Source: Beijerinckiaceae bacterium (GTDB taxonomy: Bacteria; Pseudomonadota; Alphaproteobacteria; Rhizobiales; Beijerinckiaceae). From it: 38,910 nucleotides of DNA. This document shows, piece by piece, positions 23,715 through 33,355 of the stretch. Where the stretch lies: contig CANJEY010000002.1 in NCBI GenBank assembly GCA_947472615.1, positions 1 through 38,910 on the forward strand, given 5' to 3'. Numbering within the stretch: position 1 is the stretch's first letter; every line of letters starts with the position of its first letter. A model generated the notes under the pieces. That model did no database searches and was not told the origin of the DNA. It was given only the letters and a program-made list of their open reading frames with translations. Position numbers and translations under genes: made by a program.

Positions 23715-24932
23715 CTACAGCGGCACGATCCGGCAAGGATCGCCCGCCTTGGCGGCGGGCGCGTGCGGCGGCCGGATGACGAGGCACTGCGAATCCGCCA
23801 GCGTGCGCAGCATGGAAGAATCCTGCTGCCCGAACGGAATCGCCACCGGCAGACCGTCGCCGGACTTCAGAGTGGCGCGCAGATAATCCTGTCGCGTATC
23901 GTTCGCTTTCAGGTCGCCGCCCAGCACCGCCGCAACGGATGGGTCGCGCCCCGCCTGCGGGTCGCCCGACAACGCGCGGATCAGCGGCACCAGAAACAGC
24001 ACGCCGCAAACGATGGCCGACACCGGATTGCCCGGCAGGCCGAGAATGCGCATGTCGCCCAGCCGTCCGTGCATCAGCGGCTTGCCGGGCCGCATGGCGA
24101 TCTTCCAGAAGCCGAGCTCCATGCCTTCGCGGGTCAGCGCAGTCTGCACCAGATCGTGGTCGCCAACCGACGCCCCGCCGACCGTCACCAGTACGTCAAC
24201 CTTGGCGTCGCGCGCGCGGCGGATGGCTGCTTCGAGAGCCGCGAACGTATCGCCCGCGATGCCGAGGTCGAGCACCTCGGCGCCCGCCGCTTCCGCATAA
24301 GCCGCGACCGCGAACGTGTTGGACGCGACGATCTGGTCCGGCCCCGGCTCCTGACCCGGCGCGACGAGTTCGTCGCCGGTCGCCAGCAGGGCGATGCACG
24401 GCTTGCGGGCCACGGGCAGTTCGGCGCGGTTCATGGCCGCCGCCAGCGCCAGTTCAGGCGCGCCCAGTTTACGGCCCGCCGGGAGCAACACCTGACCGGC
24501 GACGAAGTCGAGTCCGGCCTTGCGGATATTGCGGCCGCGCGGTTCGTTCTCAACCGCCGTGACGCGCCCTTCCCCGGCCTTGGTATTCTCCTGAATCAGC
24601 ACAGTGTCGGCGCCAGCCGGCACCGGCGCGCCGGTGAATATCCGCACCGCCTGTCCGCGCTTCACGTCGCCCGCGAAACCATGCCCGGCGGCGCTGGTCC
24701 CGATCACGTCGAGCGTAGCCGGACAATTCGCGATGTCATCGAAGATCAGCGCATATCCGTCCATTGCCGAAACGTCGGCCGGCGGCTGCGTGCGGCGCGC
24801 AGCCAAATCCTGCGCCAGTGTGCGCCCGAGCGCCTGCGCAAGCGGGACCATTTCGACCGGAAGCGCCTGCGGCGCGCTCGCCAGAACGAGCTTCAGGGCA
24901 TCTGCAACGGGAAGGAGTGGTGAAGGAGCCAT
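23715..24932 (-). CDS. moeA: Molybdopterin molybdenumtransferase
   Basis: A 405-residue MoeA, which inserts molybdate into adenylylated molybdopterin. Motifs seen are VSAMDGYAL near residue 56, GQAVRIFTGAPVP, QENTKAGEG, RGRNIRKAGLDF, LLATGDELV, TVGGASVGDHDLV, AMRPGKPLM and LGLPGNPVSA. All four domains are present. I start at the ATG ending at 24932, which gives APSPLLPVADAL as in the family; a GTG 15 nt upstream is possible. It follows moaC by 48 nt in the trpGDC-moaC-moeA order common in the Hyphomicrobiales. Confidence 0.96.
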   Translation of the reverse strand: MAPSPLLPVADALKLVLASAPQALPVEMVPLAQALGRTLAQDLAARRTQPPADVSAMDGYALIFDDIANCPATLDVIGTSAAGHGFAGDVKRGQAVRIFTGAPVPAGADTVLIQENTKAGEGRVTAVENEPRGRNIRKAGLDFVAGQVLLPAGRKLGAPELALAAAMNRAELPVARKPCIALLATGDELVAPGQEPGPDQIVASNTFAVAAYAEAAGAEVLDLGIAGDTFAALEAAIRRARDAKVDVLVTVGGASVGDHDLVQTALTREGMELGFWKIAMRPGKPLMHGRLGDMRILGLPGNPVSAIVCGVLFLVPLIRALSGDPQAGRDPSVAAVLGGDLKANDTRQDYLRATLKSGDGLPVAIPFGQQDSSMLRTLADSQCLVIRPPHAPAAKAGDPCRIVPL

Positions 24933-24980
24933 GCGCCTATATGGCACGCCGGCACGCGGCGGAAAACAGTCCCGGACGCA

Positions 24981-25463
24981 TCAGGCCTCGTCGCGCTTCC
25001 AGTGGCCCGACTTGCCGCCGAGTTTCTCGACAAGGCCAATGCCCTCGATCCGCATGAAGCGATCGGCCGCCTTCACCATGTCGTAGATTGTCAGGCAGGC
25101 AATCGAAACCGCCATCAGCGCCTCCATCTCGACGCCGGTCTGGCCCGCGACTTTCGCCAGCGCCCGCACCCGCACGCCCGGCAGCGCATCGTCGAGTTCG
25201 AGATCGACCTGCACTTTCGACAGCAGCAGCGGATGGCACATGGGGATCAGGTCATGCGTCTTCTTCGCTGCCATAATGCCGGCGATGCGGGCCGTGCCCA
25301 GCACGTCGCCCTTCTTGGCGTCGCCGGAGCGGATCAGCGCCAGCGTTTCCCTGAGCATCACCAAGCGCCCCTCCGCGATGGCGGTGCGCGAGGTGACGTC
25401 CTTTTCGGAGACGTCCACCATGCGCGCCTCGCCGGAGGCGGATAGATGCGTCAGCTCGCTCAT
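24981..25463 (-). CDS. moaC: Cyclic pyranopterin monophosphate synthase
   Basis: A 160-residue MoaC, which makes cyclic pyranopterin monophosphate from the MoaA product in molybdenum cofactor synthesis. Family motifs are [33 protein letters not shown], the [20 protein letters not shown] segment, and [19 protein letters not shown] with a catalytic Lys. A GGKSGHW end is typical. Its ATG overlaps the trpC stop (ATGA), so it is translationally coupled to tryptophan genes. The longer frame to 25592 is trpC DNA in another frame. Confidence 0.97.
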   Translation of the reverse strand: MSELTHLSASGEARMVDVSEKDVTSRTAIAEGRLVMLRETLALIRSGDAKKGDVLGTARIAGIMAAKKTHDLIPMCHPLLLSKVQVDLELDDALPGVRVRALAKVAGQTGVEMEALMAVSIACLTIYDMVKAADRFMRIEGIGLVEKLGGKSGHWKRDEA

Positions 25464-26281
25464 GTCTTGGCGCGCTTGGGAACGATCTTGCCGTGCAGCA
25501 GGTCGTGCGTGGCTTCCTGCACATTGGCGTGACGCATCAGACTCTCGCCGACTAGAAAGGCGTTGACCCCAAAGCCCGACAGCCGCAGGCAATCCTCGTG
25601 CGTGGCGATGCCGCTTTCCGACACCACGATCCGGCCCTTCGGCACAAGCTTGGCGAGACGTTCGGTGACGTCAAGCGTGGTCTTGAACGTGTGCAGATCG
25701 CGATTGTTGATGCCGATCATGCGGGTTTCAAGCGCCAGCGCGCGCTTCAGTTCCGCCTCGTTGTGTACTTCGACCAGAACGTCCATCTTGAGGTCGTGCG
25801 CGGCCTTGTTCAGCGAGCTCGCGGTCTCGTCGTCGACGGCGGCCATGATGATCAGGATGCAATCGGCGCCCCAGGCGCGGGCCTCGAAAACCTGATAGGG
25901 ATCGTAGAGGAAATCCTTGCGCAACGCCGGCAGATGGGAGGCGGCAGTGCGCGCCTGCGTCAGGTATTCAGGCTTGCCCTGAAACGACGGCCCGTCGGTC
26001 AAGACCGACAGGCAGGCCGCGCCGCCTTTTTCGTAATCCTTGGCCAGTTTCGGCGGATCGAAATCCTCGCGGATCAGGCCCTTCGACGGGCTCGCCTTCT
26101 TGATTTCCGCGATCAGCCCAAACAGATCGGACTCGATTTTGGCTTCGAGCGCGTGCACGAAGCCGCGCGGCGGGCTCTGCTTGTCGATCTGGCGCTCCAG
26201 TGCATGCAGCGGCATGCGCACCTTGGCGTCCGAAATCTCTCGACGCTTGTAGGCCTCGATCTTTCGAAGAATGTCGGCCAT
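25460..26281 (-). CDS. trpC: Indole-3-glycerol phosphate synthase
   Basis: A 273-residue TrpC, a TIM-barrel enzyme that closes the indole ring in tryptophan synthesis. Visible motifs: [14 protein letters not shown] at the N terminus, [15 protein letters not shown] with the catalytic Lys, [61 protein letters not shown] and [11 protein letters not shown]. No TrpF domain is fused. It follows trpD by 3 nt and overlaps moaC. Confidence 0.97.
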   Translation of the reverse strand: MADILRKIEAYKRREISDAKVRMPLHALERQIDKQSPPRGFVHALEAKIESDLFGLIAEIKKASPSKGLIREDFDPPKLAKDYEKGGAACLSVLTDGPSFQGKPEYLTQARTAASHLPALRKDFLYDPYQVFEARAWGADCILIIMAAVDDETASSLNKAAHDLKMDVLVEVHNEAELKRALALETRMIGINNRDLHTFKTTLDVTERLAKLVPKGRIVVSESGIATHEDCLRLSGFGVNAFLVGESLMRHANVQEATHDLLHGKIVPKRAKT

Positions 26282-26284
26282 GCA

Positions 26285-27301
26285 TCAACCCCGGTTCGAG
26301 ACTTCGACGAGCTTGTCCAGCGCCGCTTTCGCACGGCCGGAATCGATCGCCTGGCCGGCGATTTCAGCGCCATCCTTCAATGTCTTGGCCTTGCCGCCGA
26401 TGACGAGCGCGGCCGCCGCGTTGAACACCGCGATATCCCGATAGGGCGACTTCAGCCCATCCAGCACCGCCAGCAACGCCGCAGCATTGTGCGCCGGATC
26501 GCCGCCCTTGAGATCGGCCGTCGTGGCGCGTTTCAGGCCCGCCTCTTCCGGCGTCACCTCGAACGTACGGATGTCGCCGTTCTCCAGCGCCGCCACCGAA
26601 GTCGGCCCCGTTGTGGTCATTTCGTCCAGCCCGTCGGAACCGTGCACGATCCAGACGCTCTGCGAGCCGAGATTTTTCAACACCTGCGCCATCGGCTCAA
26701 GCCAGGCTGACGAGAACACGCCGACCACCTGACGTTTCACGCCGGCAGGATTGGAGAGCGGTCCGAGAATGTTGAAGATCGTCCGAGTGCCGAGTTCGAC
26801 CCTTACTGGACCGACGTGTCGCATCGCCGCGTGATGGGTCGGCGCCATCATGAAACCGAGGCCCGCCTCGTGGATGCAGGCCTCCACGCCAGCGGCCGTG
26901 AGGCCGATCTTCACCTTCAGGGCGCTCAGAACGTCGCTGGCGCCCGACAGCGACGAGGCCGCCCGATTGCCGTGCTTGGCGACAGGCACGCCGCAGGCGG
27001 CCGTGATGATCGACGCCAGCGTCGACACATTGTAGGAGCCCGATCCGTCGCCGCCGGTGCCGACGATGTCGATGGCCCCCTCCGGCGCGTGAACGCGCAG
27101 CATCTTGTCGCGCATCGCCGCCACAGCGCCGGTGATCTCTTCCACCGTCTCGCCGCGTACGCGCAGCGCCATCAGGAAGCCGCCCATCTGCGATGGCGTC
27201 ACCTCGCCCGACAGCATGTCGTTGAACGCCTGATTGGCTTCCGCCCGCGTCAGGCTCGCGCCCGTGGCGACCTTCGCGATCAGCGGTTTGAACGCATCCA
27301 T
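26285..27301 (-). CDS. trpD: Anthranilate phosphoribosyltransferase
   Basis: A 338-residue TrpD, which adds phosphoribose to anthranilate. The PRPP loop is [17 protein letters not shown] near residue 78, followed by [19 protein letters not shown], the [18 protein letters not shown] anthranilate-site region, and [13 protein letters not shown]. Length is normal and all key motifs are intact. It lies 12 nt after trpG. Confidence 0.97.
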   Translation of the reverse strand: MDAFKPLIAKVATGASLTRAEANQAFNDMLSGEVTPSQMGGFLMALRVRGETVEEITGAVAAMRDKMLRVHAPEGAIDIVGTGGDGSGSYNVSTLASIITAACGVPVAKHGNRAASSLSGASDVLSALKVKIGLTAAGVEACIHEAGLGFMMAPTHHAAMRHVGPVRVELGTRTIFNILGPLSNPAGVKRQVVGVFSSAWLEPMAQVLKNLGSQSVWIVHGSDGLDEMTTTGPTSVAALENGDIRTFEVTPEEAGLKRATTADLKGGDPAHNAAALLAVLDGLKSPYRDIAVFNAAAALVIGGKAKTLKDGAEIAGQAIDSGRAKAALDKLVEVSNRG

Positions 27302-27313
27302 GTAAAACCTCTG

Positions 27314-27919
27314 TCAGCCCTGACGTGGGTGAGCGCTGTTCCATGCCTGCGCCAGATCGAGAAAATTGCGCAGGATCAGATGGCCGTGCTCGGAAAGAAT
27401 GCTCTCGGGGTGGAACTGCACGCCATGCACCGGCTGCGCGCGATGCGACACCGCCATAACGAGCCCGTCGTCCGTTTCCGCCGTGATGTGCAGATCGGCC
27501 GGCATGGTTTCGCGCCGCACGACGAGCGAATGATAGCGCGTCGCCTGAAACGGCCCGTTGATGCCGCGAAAGATCGTCTCGCCGTGATGGCGGATCTCGG
27601 ACAGTTTGCCGTGGATGGGCAGCGGCGCGCGGATGACATCGCCGCCATAGGCGTCGCCGATCGCCTGATGGCCGAGGCAGACGCCAAACAGCGGCACATC
27701 GCCCGCAGACGCCTTGATCAGATCGAGGCAGACGCCCGCTTCTTTCGGGGTGCAGGGACCGGGCGACAACACGATCGCGTCAGGCTTGGCGGCCAGCACT
27801 TCGCGTGCGCCGATCTGGTCGTTGCGATACACCCGCACGTCCGCGCCCAGAGACCCCAGGTAATGCACCAGGTTCCAGGTGAAACTGTCGTAATTGTCGA
27901 TCAGCGTGACGGAAAGCAT
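27314..27919 (-). CDS. trpG: Anthranilate synthase component II (glutamine amidotransferase)
   Basis: A 201-residue class I glutamine amidotransferase that supplies ammonia to TrpE. Motifs: LIDNYDSFTWNLVHYLG at the start, VLSPGPCTPKEAG, the nucleophile elbow FGVCLGHQAIGDAYGG, ATRYHSLVV, and HGVQFHPESILSEHG with the catalytic His-Glu. I take the ATG ending at 27919, matching family starts; a GTG at 27943 would add eight residues. It leads the minus-strand trpGDC-moaC-moeA series. The gap upstream (27920-28099) is shared with the divergent metallophosphoesterase. I saw no Trp-rich leader peptide. Confidence 0.96.
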   Translation of the reverse strand: MLSVTLIDNYDSFTWNLVHYLGSLGADVRVYRNDQIGAREVLAAKPDAIVLSPGPCTPKEAGVCLDLIKASAGDVPLFGVCLGHQAIGDAYGGDVIRAPLPIHGKLSEIRHHGETIFRGINGPFQATRYHSLVVRRETMPADLHITAETDDGLVMAVSHRAQPVHGVQFHPESILSEHGHLILRNFLDLAQAWNSAHPRQG

Positions 27920-28099
27920 GGCGAGCTCGATATCATCGGGCACTTTTGGGACGGCGCGCCCTGAAGGTCAAGCCGGGGCCTCGTTGAGGGCGGCCACCGG
28001 GTTCCAGTCGACTTGACGACCGCATTCGCGGAAGTGTCACGCCATCTTCGTCCTGTCGTCGAACGACTCAGTCATCAGGCCGCCAGACAGGAGCGGCCC

Positions 28100-29764
28100 A
28101 TGACTTTCTCAACCGACTTCACGCGTCGAGGCGTTCTGTGCGGCGCGGCCGCAGCACTCACGATTCTGGCGCCGGGCGGCGCGGCGCGAACGACGCAGCC
28201 AAGTATCGCGCGCGGCCGCGTCCGGACGGCCGACGGAGCCGGCGTCCCGGGCGTCATGGTCACCAATGGAAGGGATGTCGTCACGACAGGCGGCGACGGA
28301 CAATACGAACTGTCTGTGAACCGCGACTGCATCATCTCGGTCGTCAAGCCGTCCGGTTACGCAATCGCACTGGACCCAGACACGAAACTGCCCCGGCACT
28401 ATTACGTCCACCGGCCAACTGGATCGCCGGCGCATATCCCGTTCGCCTACCCCGGCGTCGCCGCCACTGGGCCTTTGCCGTCATCGATCGATTTCACGCT
28501 GACGAAGCGCGATGAGCCCACCGCATTCAACGTCATCCTGTTCGCCGATCCGCAACCTGAAACCGACGCGGAGGTCGACTTCATTCGCGATGGCGTCATT
28601 CCGGCCGCAGCCGGTGTGGACGCCGCGTTCGGCGTCACGCTTGGCGATATCGTCGGCGACGATCTCTCGCTCTACGGCCGGATTAACGGTCTCATCGGGA
28701 CGCTCGAAAAGCCCTGGTACAACGTGTGCGGCAATCACGATCTGAACTACGAATCGCCCGACAATTCCTTCGCGCGCGAAACCTTCATCCGCACGTTCGG
28801 CCCGTCGCACTATGCGTTCGAACATGGCGAAGCGATGTTCATCATGCTCGACAACGTCGTCTACGAAGGCGCCGATCCGACCGAGCCCGGCCAGATGGGC
28901 CGCTACCACGACGGCATCAGCGACGAGCAACTGGATTTTGTGGCGAATGTTCTCGCGCGCACGCCGCCAAGCCGGCTCATCGTGCTTGGGATGCACATTC
29001 CGCTGCGCTCGCGCCGCGACCACAGCGGGCGTGAGATCGCTACGGATGATTGCGCCCGTCTGCTCGACATCATCGGCGACAGGCCAGCTGTCAGTTTCGC
29101 GGGCCATACGCACATGGCCGAACACCGCTACATCTGGCGAACTGGGGCCGGTGCGCCCCACCATCATCAGGTGCTCACCACGGTTTGCGGTTCATGGTGG
29201 AGCGGACCGTTCGACCGGCGAGGCGTCGCCATCGCCGATGCCTGCGACGGCGCGCCCAGCGGGTTCTATGTTCTGTCCGTCAATGGCAATTCGTGCCGGA
29301 CCACATTCCGGCCAACCAACGAACCGGCGGCCCGGCAGGTGCGCGCCGTTCTGTGCGAACGCCCTGAAGCCGAATATGCAGGCAAGGTCACGCCGAAGCT
29401 CCGACGCGCGACACTGCGCGCCCACGAGGCGCAGACCACCGAAATCGTCGCCAATGTGTTCGACGGCGGACCACGTACGCTGGTCTTCTGCAGCGTCGAT
29501 CACGGCCCCGAAATCGCCATGCGGCGCGAAGACCGGACCGATCCATTCGTCGCAGCGGTTTATGCGAACAATCGCGAGGCCATCAAACCATGGGTCAAAG
29601 CCGAGCGCTCGACGCATGTCTGGGCTGCGCCCCTGCCGGGCGACCTGACCCCCGGCGCACATGCGATCTCAATCCGCGCAACTGACGAGTTCGGCCGCAC
29701 CCATCGCGAAACGCTGGCGTTCGAAATCCAGTCCAGCGACCGCATGATCGCCGGGCGCGGCTGA
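28100..29764 (+). CDS. Tat-exported calcineurin-like metallophosphoesterase
   Basis: A 554-residue exported phosphoesterase. The N terminus has a twin-arginine signal (TRRGVL followed by an Ala-rich core). Next is a beta-sandwich domain (about residues 35-95, VRTADGAGVPGVMVTNG...GGDGQYEL). The catalytic domain shows FADPQPE (the DxH motif is DPQ, usual in this subgroup as I recall), LGDIVGDD, CGNHD, GMHIPL and AGHTHMAEH. A C-terminal domain follows from about residue 390. ATG at 28100 has CAGGAG upstream; the frame from 28013 would bury the Tat signal. It runs opposite to the trp genes, between trpG and trpE, and its TGA touches the trpE stop with no gap. Substrate unknown. Confidence 0.9.
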   Translation: MTFSTDFTRRGVLCGAAAALTILAPGGAARTTQPSIARGRVRTADGAGVPGVMVTNGRDVVTTGGDGQYELSVNRDCIISVVKPSGYAIALDPDTKLPRHYYVHRPTGSPAHIPFAYPGVAATGPLPSSIDFTLTKRDEPTAFNVILFADPQPETDAEVDFIRDGVIPAAAGVDAAFGVTLGDIVGDDLSLYGRINGLIGTLEKPWYNVCGNHDLNYESPDNSFARETFIRTFGPSHYAFEHGEAMFIMLDNVVYEGADPTEPGQMGRYHDGISDEQLDFVANVLARTPPSRLIVLGMHIPLRSRRDHSGREIATDDCARLLDIIGDRPAVSFAGHTHMAEHRYIWRTGAGAPHHHQVLTTVCGSWWSGPFDRRGVAIADACDGAPSGFYVLSVNGNSCRTTFRPTNEPAARQVRAVLCERPEAEYAGKVTPKLRRATLRAHEAQTTEIVANVFDGGPRTLVFCSVDHGPEIAMRREDRTDPFVAAVYANNREAIKPWVKAERSTHVWAAPLPGDLTPGAHAISIRATDEFGRTHRETLAFEIQSSDRMIAGRG

Positions 29765-31282
29765 TTACTGCCCGCGCCGGGCGCTCGTGGCGAAGCGCAC
29801 CGCCTCATCGGCGGCCTTGAACAGGGCTTGCGCCTTGTTGACGCATTCGCGGTGCTCGTACGATGGATCGCTATCATAGACGATGCCGGCGCCAGCCTGC
29901 GCGTGCATCATGCCATCCTTGACGATGGCTGTGCGCAGCACGATGCAGGTGTCCATTTCGCCCGATGCGCCGAAATAGCCGATGCACCCGGCGTAGATGC
30001 CGCGCTTGTCGGTCTCCAGTTCGTCGATGATCTCCATCGCCCGGACCTTCGGCGCGCCCGACACGGTGCCGGCCGGGAAGCCGCCGCAGAGCGCGTCGAT
30101 CACGTCGTGCTTCGGGTCGAGTTCGCCCTCGACGTTCGACACGATGTGCATGACGTGGCTGTAGCGCTCGACGAAGAACTTGTCGGTCACGTTCACGGTG
30201 CCGATCTTCGCCACGCGGCCGACGTCGTTGCGGCCGAGATCGAGCAGCATCAGGTGCTCCGCCCGCTCCTTCTCGTCGGCCAGCAGATCCTTGGCCAGCG
30301 CGTCGTCCTCGGCCGGCGTCTTGCCGCGCCAGCGGGTGCCAGCGATAGGCCTGATCTGCACCTTGCCGTCACGCACACGCACAAGGATTTCCGGACTCGA
30401 ACAGACGATCTGAAAGCCGCCGAAATCGAGGTAGCACAGGAACGGCGACGGGTTGACGCGCCTCAGCGCGCGATAGAGCGACAACGCCGGCAGGTTGAAC
30501 GGCGCGCTGAAACGCTGCGACAGCACGACCTGAAAGATGTCGCCGGCCCGGATGTATTCCTTCGCCTGATCGACCATGTCGAGAAAGTGCGGCTCCGGCG
30601 TGTTCGACACGGAGGCGGCCGCCAGCAGATGCGGATCGGCCTGCGGCGGAGCATGGCCGAGCGGCCCTTCCAGCACGTCGATGGCGGCTTCGAGCCGCGC
30701 CACAGCCGCCTCGTAGGCGGCGCGCGCCGAAACGCCAGCCTGCGGACGCACGGGCGTCACGATGGACATTTCGTCCTTCACCGAATCGAACACGACCATG
30801 AGGGTCGGGCGGATCATCACCGCATCCGGCACACCGATCGGGTCGGGCTTCGCCGGCGCCAGACGCTCCATCTGCCGCACCATGTCGTAGCCCAGATAGC
30901 CGAAGACGCCAGCCGCCATCGGTGGCAGCGACCCATCGGCGTCGATCGCCGATTCGGCGATCAGCGCCCGCAGCGCATCGAGCGGCTTCTGCGGCATAGG
31001 CTCGAACGCATCCGGGTTCGTCAGCGCCCTGCGGTTGATCTCAGACCGGTCGCCATAAGTCCGCCAGATGACGTCGGGATCGAGGCCGATCATCGAATAA
31101 CGGCCGCGAGCCGCGCCGCCTTCGACGGATTCGAGCAGGAACATGTTGCCGGCCCGACCGGCCGACAGCTTGAGATAGGCCGACACCGGCGTTTCGAGAT
31201 CGGCGATCAGCTTCGTCGACAGAAGCGACGGCGCGCCCGCCTCCCACGCGCGCGCGAAGACCTCGAAGGAGGGAGAAATCAT
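29765..31282 (-). CDS. trpE: Anthranilate synthase component I
   Basis: A 505-residue TrpE, which converts chorismate and ammonia to anthranilate. The N-terminal feedback-site motif LLESVEGG is present, so inhibition by tryptophan is likely. The chorismate-binding C-terminal half shows GDIFQVVLSQRF, PIAGTRWRGKTPAEDD, LMLLDLGRNDVGRVAKIG, ERYSHVMHIVSNV, CGGFPAGTVSGAPK and QAGAGIVYDSDP. It is not fused to TrpG. It starts 7 nt after the PpiD-like gene, so it probably depends on that transcript. A divergently oriented gene separates it from trpG. Confidence 0.97.
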   Translation of the reverse strand: MISPSFEVFARAWEAGAPSLLSTKLIADLETPVSAYLKLSAGRAGNMFLLESVEGGAARGRYSMIGLDPDVIWRTYGDRSEINRRALTNPDAFEPMPQKPLDALRALIAESAIDADGSLPPMAAGVFGYLGYDMVRQMERLAPAKPDPIGVPDAVMIRPTLMVVFDSVKDEMSIVTPVRPQAGVSARAAYEAAVARLEAAIDVLEGPLGHAPPQADPHLLAAASVSNTPEPHFLDMVDQAKEYIRAGDIFQVVLSQRFSAPFNLPALSLYRALRRVNPSPFLCYLDFGGFQIVCSSPEILVRVRDGKVQIRPIAGTRWRGKTPAEDDALAKDLLADEKERAEHLMLLDLGRNDVGRVAKIGTVNVTDKFFVERYSHVMHIVSNVEGELDPKHDVIDALCGGFPAGTVSGAPKVRAMEIIDELETDKRGIYAGCIGYFGASGEMDTCIVLRTAIVKDGMMHAQAGAGIVYDSDPSYEHRECVNKAQALFKAADEAVRFATSARRGQ

Positions 31283-31289
31283 CGCGCCC

Positions 31290-33209
31290 TCAGAACAGGC
31301 TGTTCGGATCGCCGCCGCCGATCGCCAGACTGACGGCCGCGTCGTTGATCCGCACGCCCAGATCGCCCTGCAGACGGGTGATGTACTGGGTCAGGATTTC
31401 TTCCGAAATGCCCGCCTTGTACTGGTCGGCGATGCCCTTCACGGTATCCGAATCCAGATCGATCTGCGGCACGACGCTGTCGTTGATCTTGAACACCACG
31501 CGGCTCAGCCCCTCGCCAGACGCCGAACCCGCCGCCCCGACCGGCATGGCGAAGACGCGCGCCACCACCGCCGACGGCACGCTCTCGGTGCCGATGCGCT
31601 TGACCTGGTTGGACTGCTTCACTTCGAGCCCGCCCTCATCCTTGGCGACGACCTCGATCGCAGCGCCGCCCTTGATCTTGTCGACCATGGCTTCGGCCTT
31701 GGCGCTCAGGCGCTTGGTGATCTCGTCGTCCCGCCACGCCTTTTCGACCTCGGTTTTCACCTCGTCGAGGGTGCGCTCACGCGCCGGGTCGACAGCCGCG
31801 ACCTCGAACCAGATGAATCCGCCGTCGCGGGTGTTGATCGTGTCGTTGTCGAAACCGACATCGGACGCGAACACCGCCTTCAGGAAAGCGTCCTTCTCCG
31901 GCAGATCCGTGACGAGCTCGCCGTTGCGGCCAATGCCGGCTGACGTGATGCCGTCGATGGTGCGGACTTGCAGGCCGGCCAATGACGCCGCTTCCGACAG
32001 CGTCTTGCCGGAGGTGCGCTCATCCTCGATCTTGTCGCGCAGACGTTGCGCCTCGCCGCGCGCCCGCTCCGTGGCGATGTCCTTCTTCAGGTCGTCCGCC
32101 ACTTCCGCAAATGGCCGGACGCTTTCCGGATTGATCTTCTCGACCCGCACCAGAACCACGCCGAACTGGCCCTTCACGGGTTCGCTGACGCCGCCCGCCG
32201 GCAGCGCATAGGCGGCCTCCGCGACGGCCGCGTCGATGATGTCCTTCTTCGCCACGACGCCGAGGTCGATGTCCTTGTCGGTGAGCTTACGGTCGGCCGC
32301 GATGGAATCGAACGTCGCGCCAGCCTTGATCTTCTGGCTCGCCTCGGCGGCGTCCTGCTCGCTCGGAAAGACGATCTGCTGCAGATGACGCGTCTCGGAC
32401 GTGCCGAAACGTTCGCCCTTGACCCGCTCATAGCGGGTCTGCGCGTCGGCGTCGGAGATCTTGGCGGGATCGGCGATGGTGGCTGGCGTCACAACTAGCG
32501 TCACGACCTTGCGGTAAGCGTCCGAGCGGAAGGTCTGCTTGCGTTCGTCGTAGAACTTCTGCAACGCCTCTTGCGACGGGGCTTCGATGTCGCCCGCGAC
32601 CGAGACCGGCAGCGTCACATATTCGATCGCGCGCGTCTCGTTGCGGTAGCGATGGATCGCCTCGAGCGCGACCTTCGGGGTCGCAGCTCCGCTGACAATG
32701 GAATCTGCAATTTCCTGCCGCAGATAGACCTTGCGCTGTTCGCGCAGGAAGCTCTGCTCGTTCAGGCCGGCATCGCGCAGCGCCTCGTTGAAGCGCGTCA
32801 TATCGAACTTGCCGGTCGGCCCGGCGAACGACTTGTCGTTCTGGATCGCCTTGGCGATGTCGTCATTGGAAATGGCGAGCCCGAGCGCCCGGGCGCGCTG
32901 GTCGAGCGAGGCTTCGGCGATGAGGCGACCGAGCACCTGCTTGTCGAGGCCCATGGCGCGGGCCTGCTCGTTGGTGATCGCCTGCCGATACTGCTGCTGC
33001 AACCGCTGCAGCGCCGTCTGGTAATTGTAACGAAGCTGCTCGGCCGTGATCTCCTCGCCGCCAACGCTGGCGACGGTGTTGGAGCCGAATCCCTTGAAAA
33101 TGTCGCCGATGCCCCAGACGGCGAAGCTGAGGATAATGAAGCCCATGACCACCGCCATGATGGCGCGGCCGAACCAGTTCTGTGATGCCCTGCGCATCCC
33201 GTCGAGCAT
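31290..33209 (-). CDS. PpiD-like membrane-anchored peptidylprolyl isomerase/chaperone
   Basis: A 639-residue periplasmic folding factor. One N-terminal membrane anchor (about residues 15-35, AIMAVVMGFIILSFAVWGIG) is followed by a SurA_N-type chaperone segment (VASVGGEEITAEQLRYNY, MGLDKQVLGRLIAEASLDQ), then a parvulin-type PPIC region (about 255-365, RHLQQIVFPSEQDAAEAS to GQFGVVLVRVEKI), and a helical C-terminal part. The family helps outer-membrane and secreted proteins leave the SecYEG exit. It is divergent from tpiA and heads the transcript into trpE. Confidence 0.93.
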   Translation of the reverse strand: MLDGMRRASQNWFGRAIMAVVMGFIILSFAVWGIGDIFKGFGSNTVASVGGEEITAEQLRYNYQTALQRLQQQYRQAITNEQARAMGLDKQVLGRLIAEASLDQRARALGLAISNDDIAKAIQNDKSFAGPTGKFDMTRFNEALRDAGLNEQSFLREQRKVYLRQEIADSIVSGAATPKVALEAIHRYRNETRAIEYVTLPVSVAGDIEAPSQEALQKFYDERKQTFRSDAYRKVVTLVVTPATIADPAKISDADAQTRYERVKGERFGTSETRHLQQIVFPSEQDAAEASQKIKAGATFDSIAADRKLTDKDIDLGVVAKKDIIDAAVAEAAYALPAGGVSEPVKGQFGVVLVRVEKINPESVRPFAEVADDLKKDIATERARGEAQRLRDKIEDERTSGKTLSEAASLAGLQVRTIDGITSAGIGRNGELVTDLPEKDAFLKAVFASDVGFDNDTINTRDGGFIWFEVAAVDPARERTLDEVKTEVEKAWRDDEITKRLSAKAEAMVDKIKGGAAIEVVAKDEGGLEVKQSNQVKRIGTESVPSAVVARVFAMPVGAAGSASGEGLSRVVFKINDSVVPQIDLDSDTVKGIADQYKAGISEEILTQYITRLQGDLGVRINDAAVSLAIGGGDPNSLF

Positions 33210-33239
33210 GATCGGTTCCTGTGTTCCCCAGCGGGCCGG

Positions 33240-33268
33240 ACTATAGAAAGCAGCGTCCGGCGGCGCAA
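33240..33268 (-). promoter_or_regulatory. Possible promoter for the PpiD-like gene and trpE
   Basis: Minus strand: TTGCGC (33268-33263), a 17-nt spacer, then TATAGT (33245-33240), one base off the -10 consensus, 31 nt ahead of the start codon. The -35 matches only in TTG. Confidence 0.4.
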
Positions 33269-33355
33269 CGACGCGTCCTTAACGCCCCGGACCGGCTTTG
33301 CATAGGCGCGCGGCTCTGCTAACCGGGGCGCATTCAAGAGATTTCGGGAGATTCC

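Noticed and set aside
27944-28099. Short frame ending VDWNPVAALNEAPA upstream of trpG
   Set aside because: Only 22 codons between stops, no start codon and no ribosome site; probably chance.
29828-31333. A 501-codon plus-strand frame opposite trpE
   Set aside because: It is an antisense shadow of trpE; composition is dominated by Arg, His and Asp.
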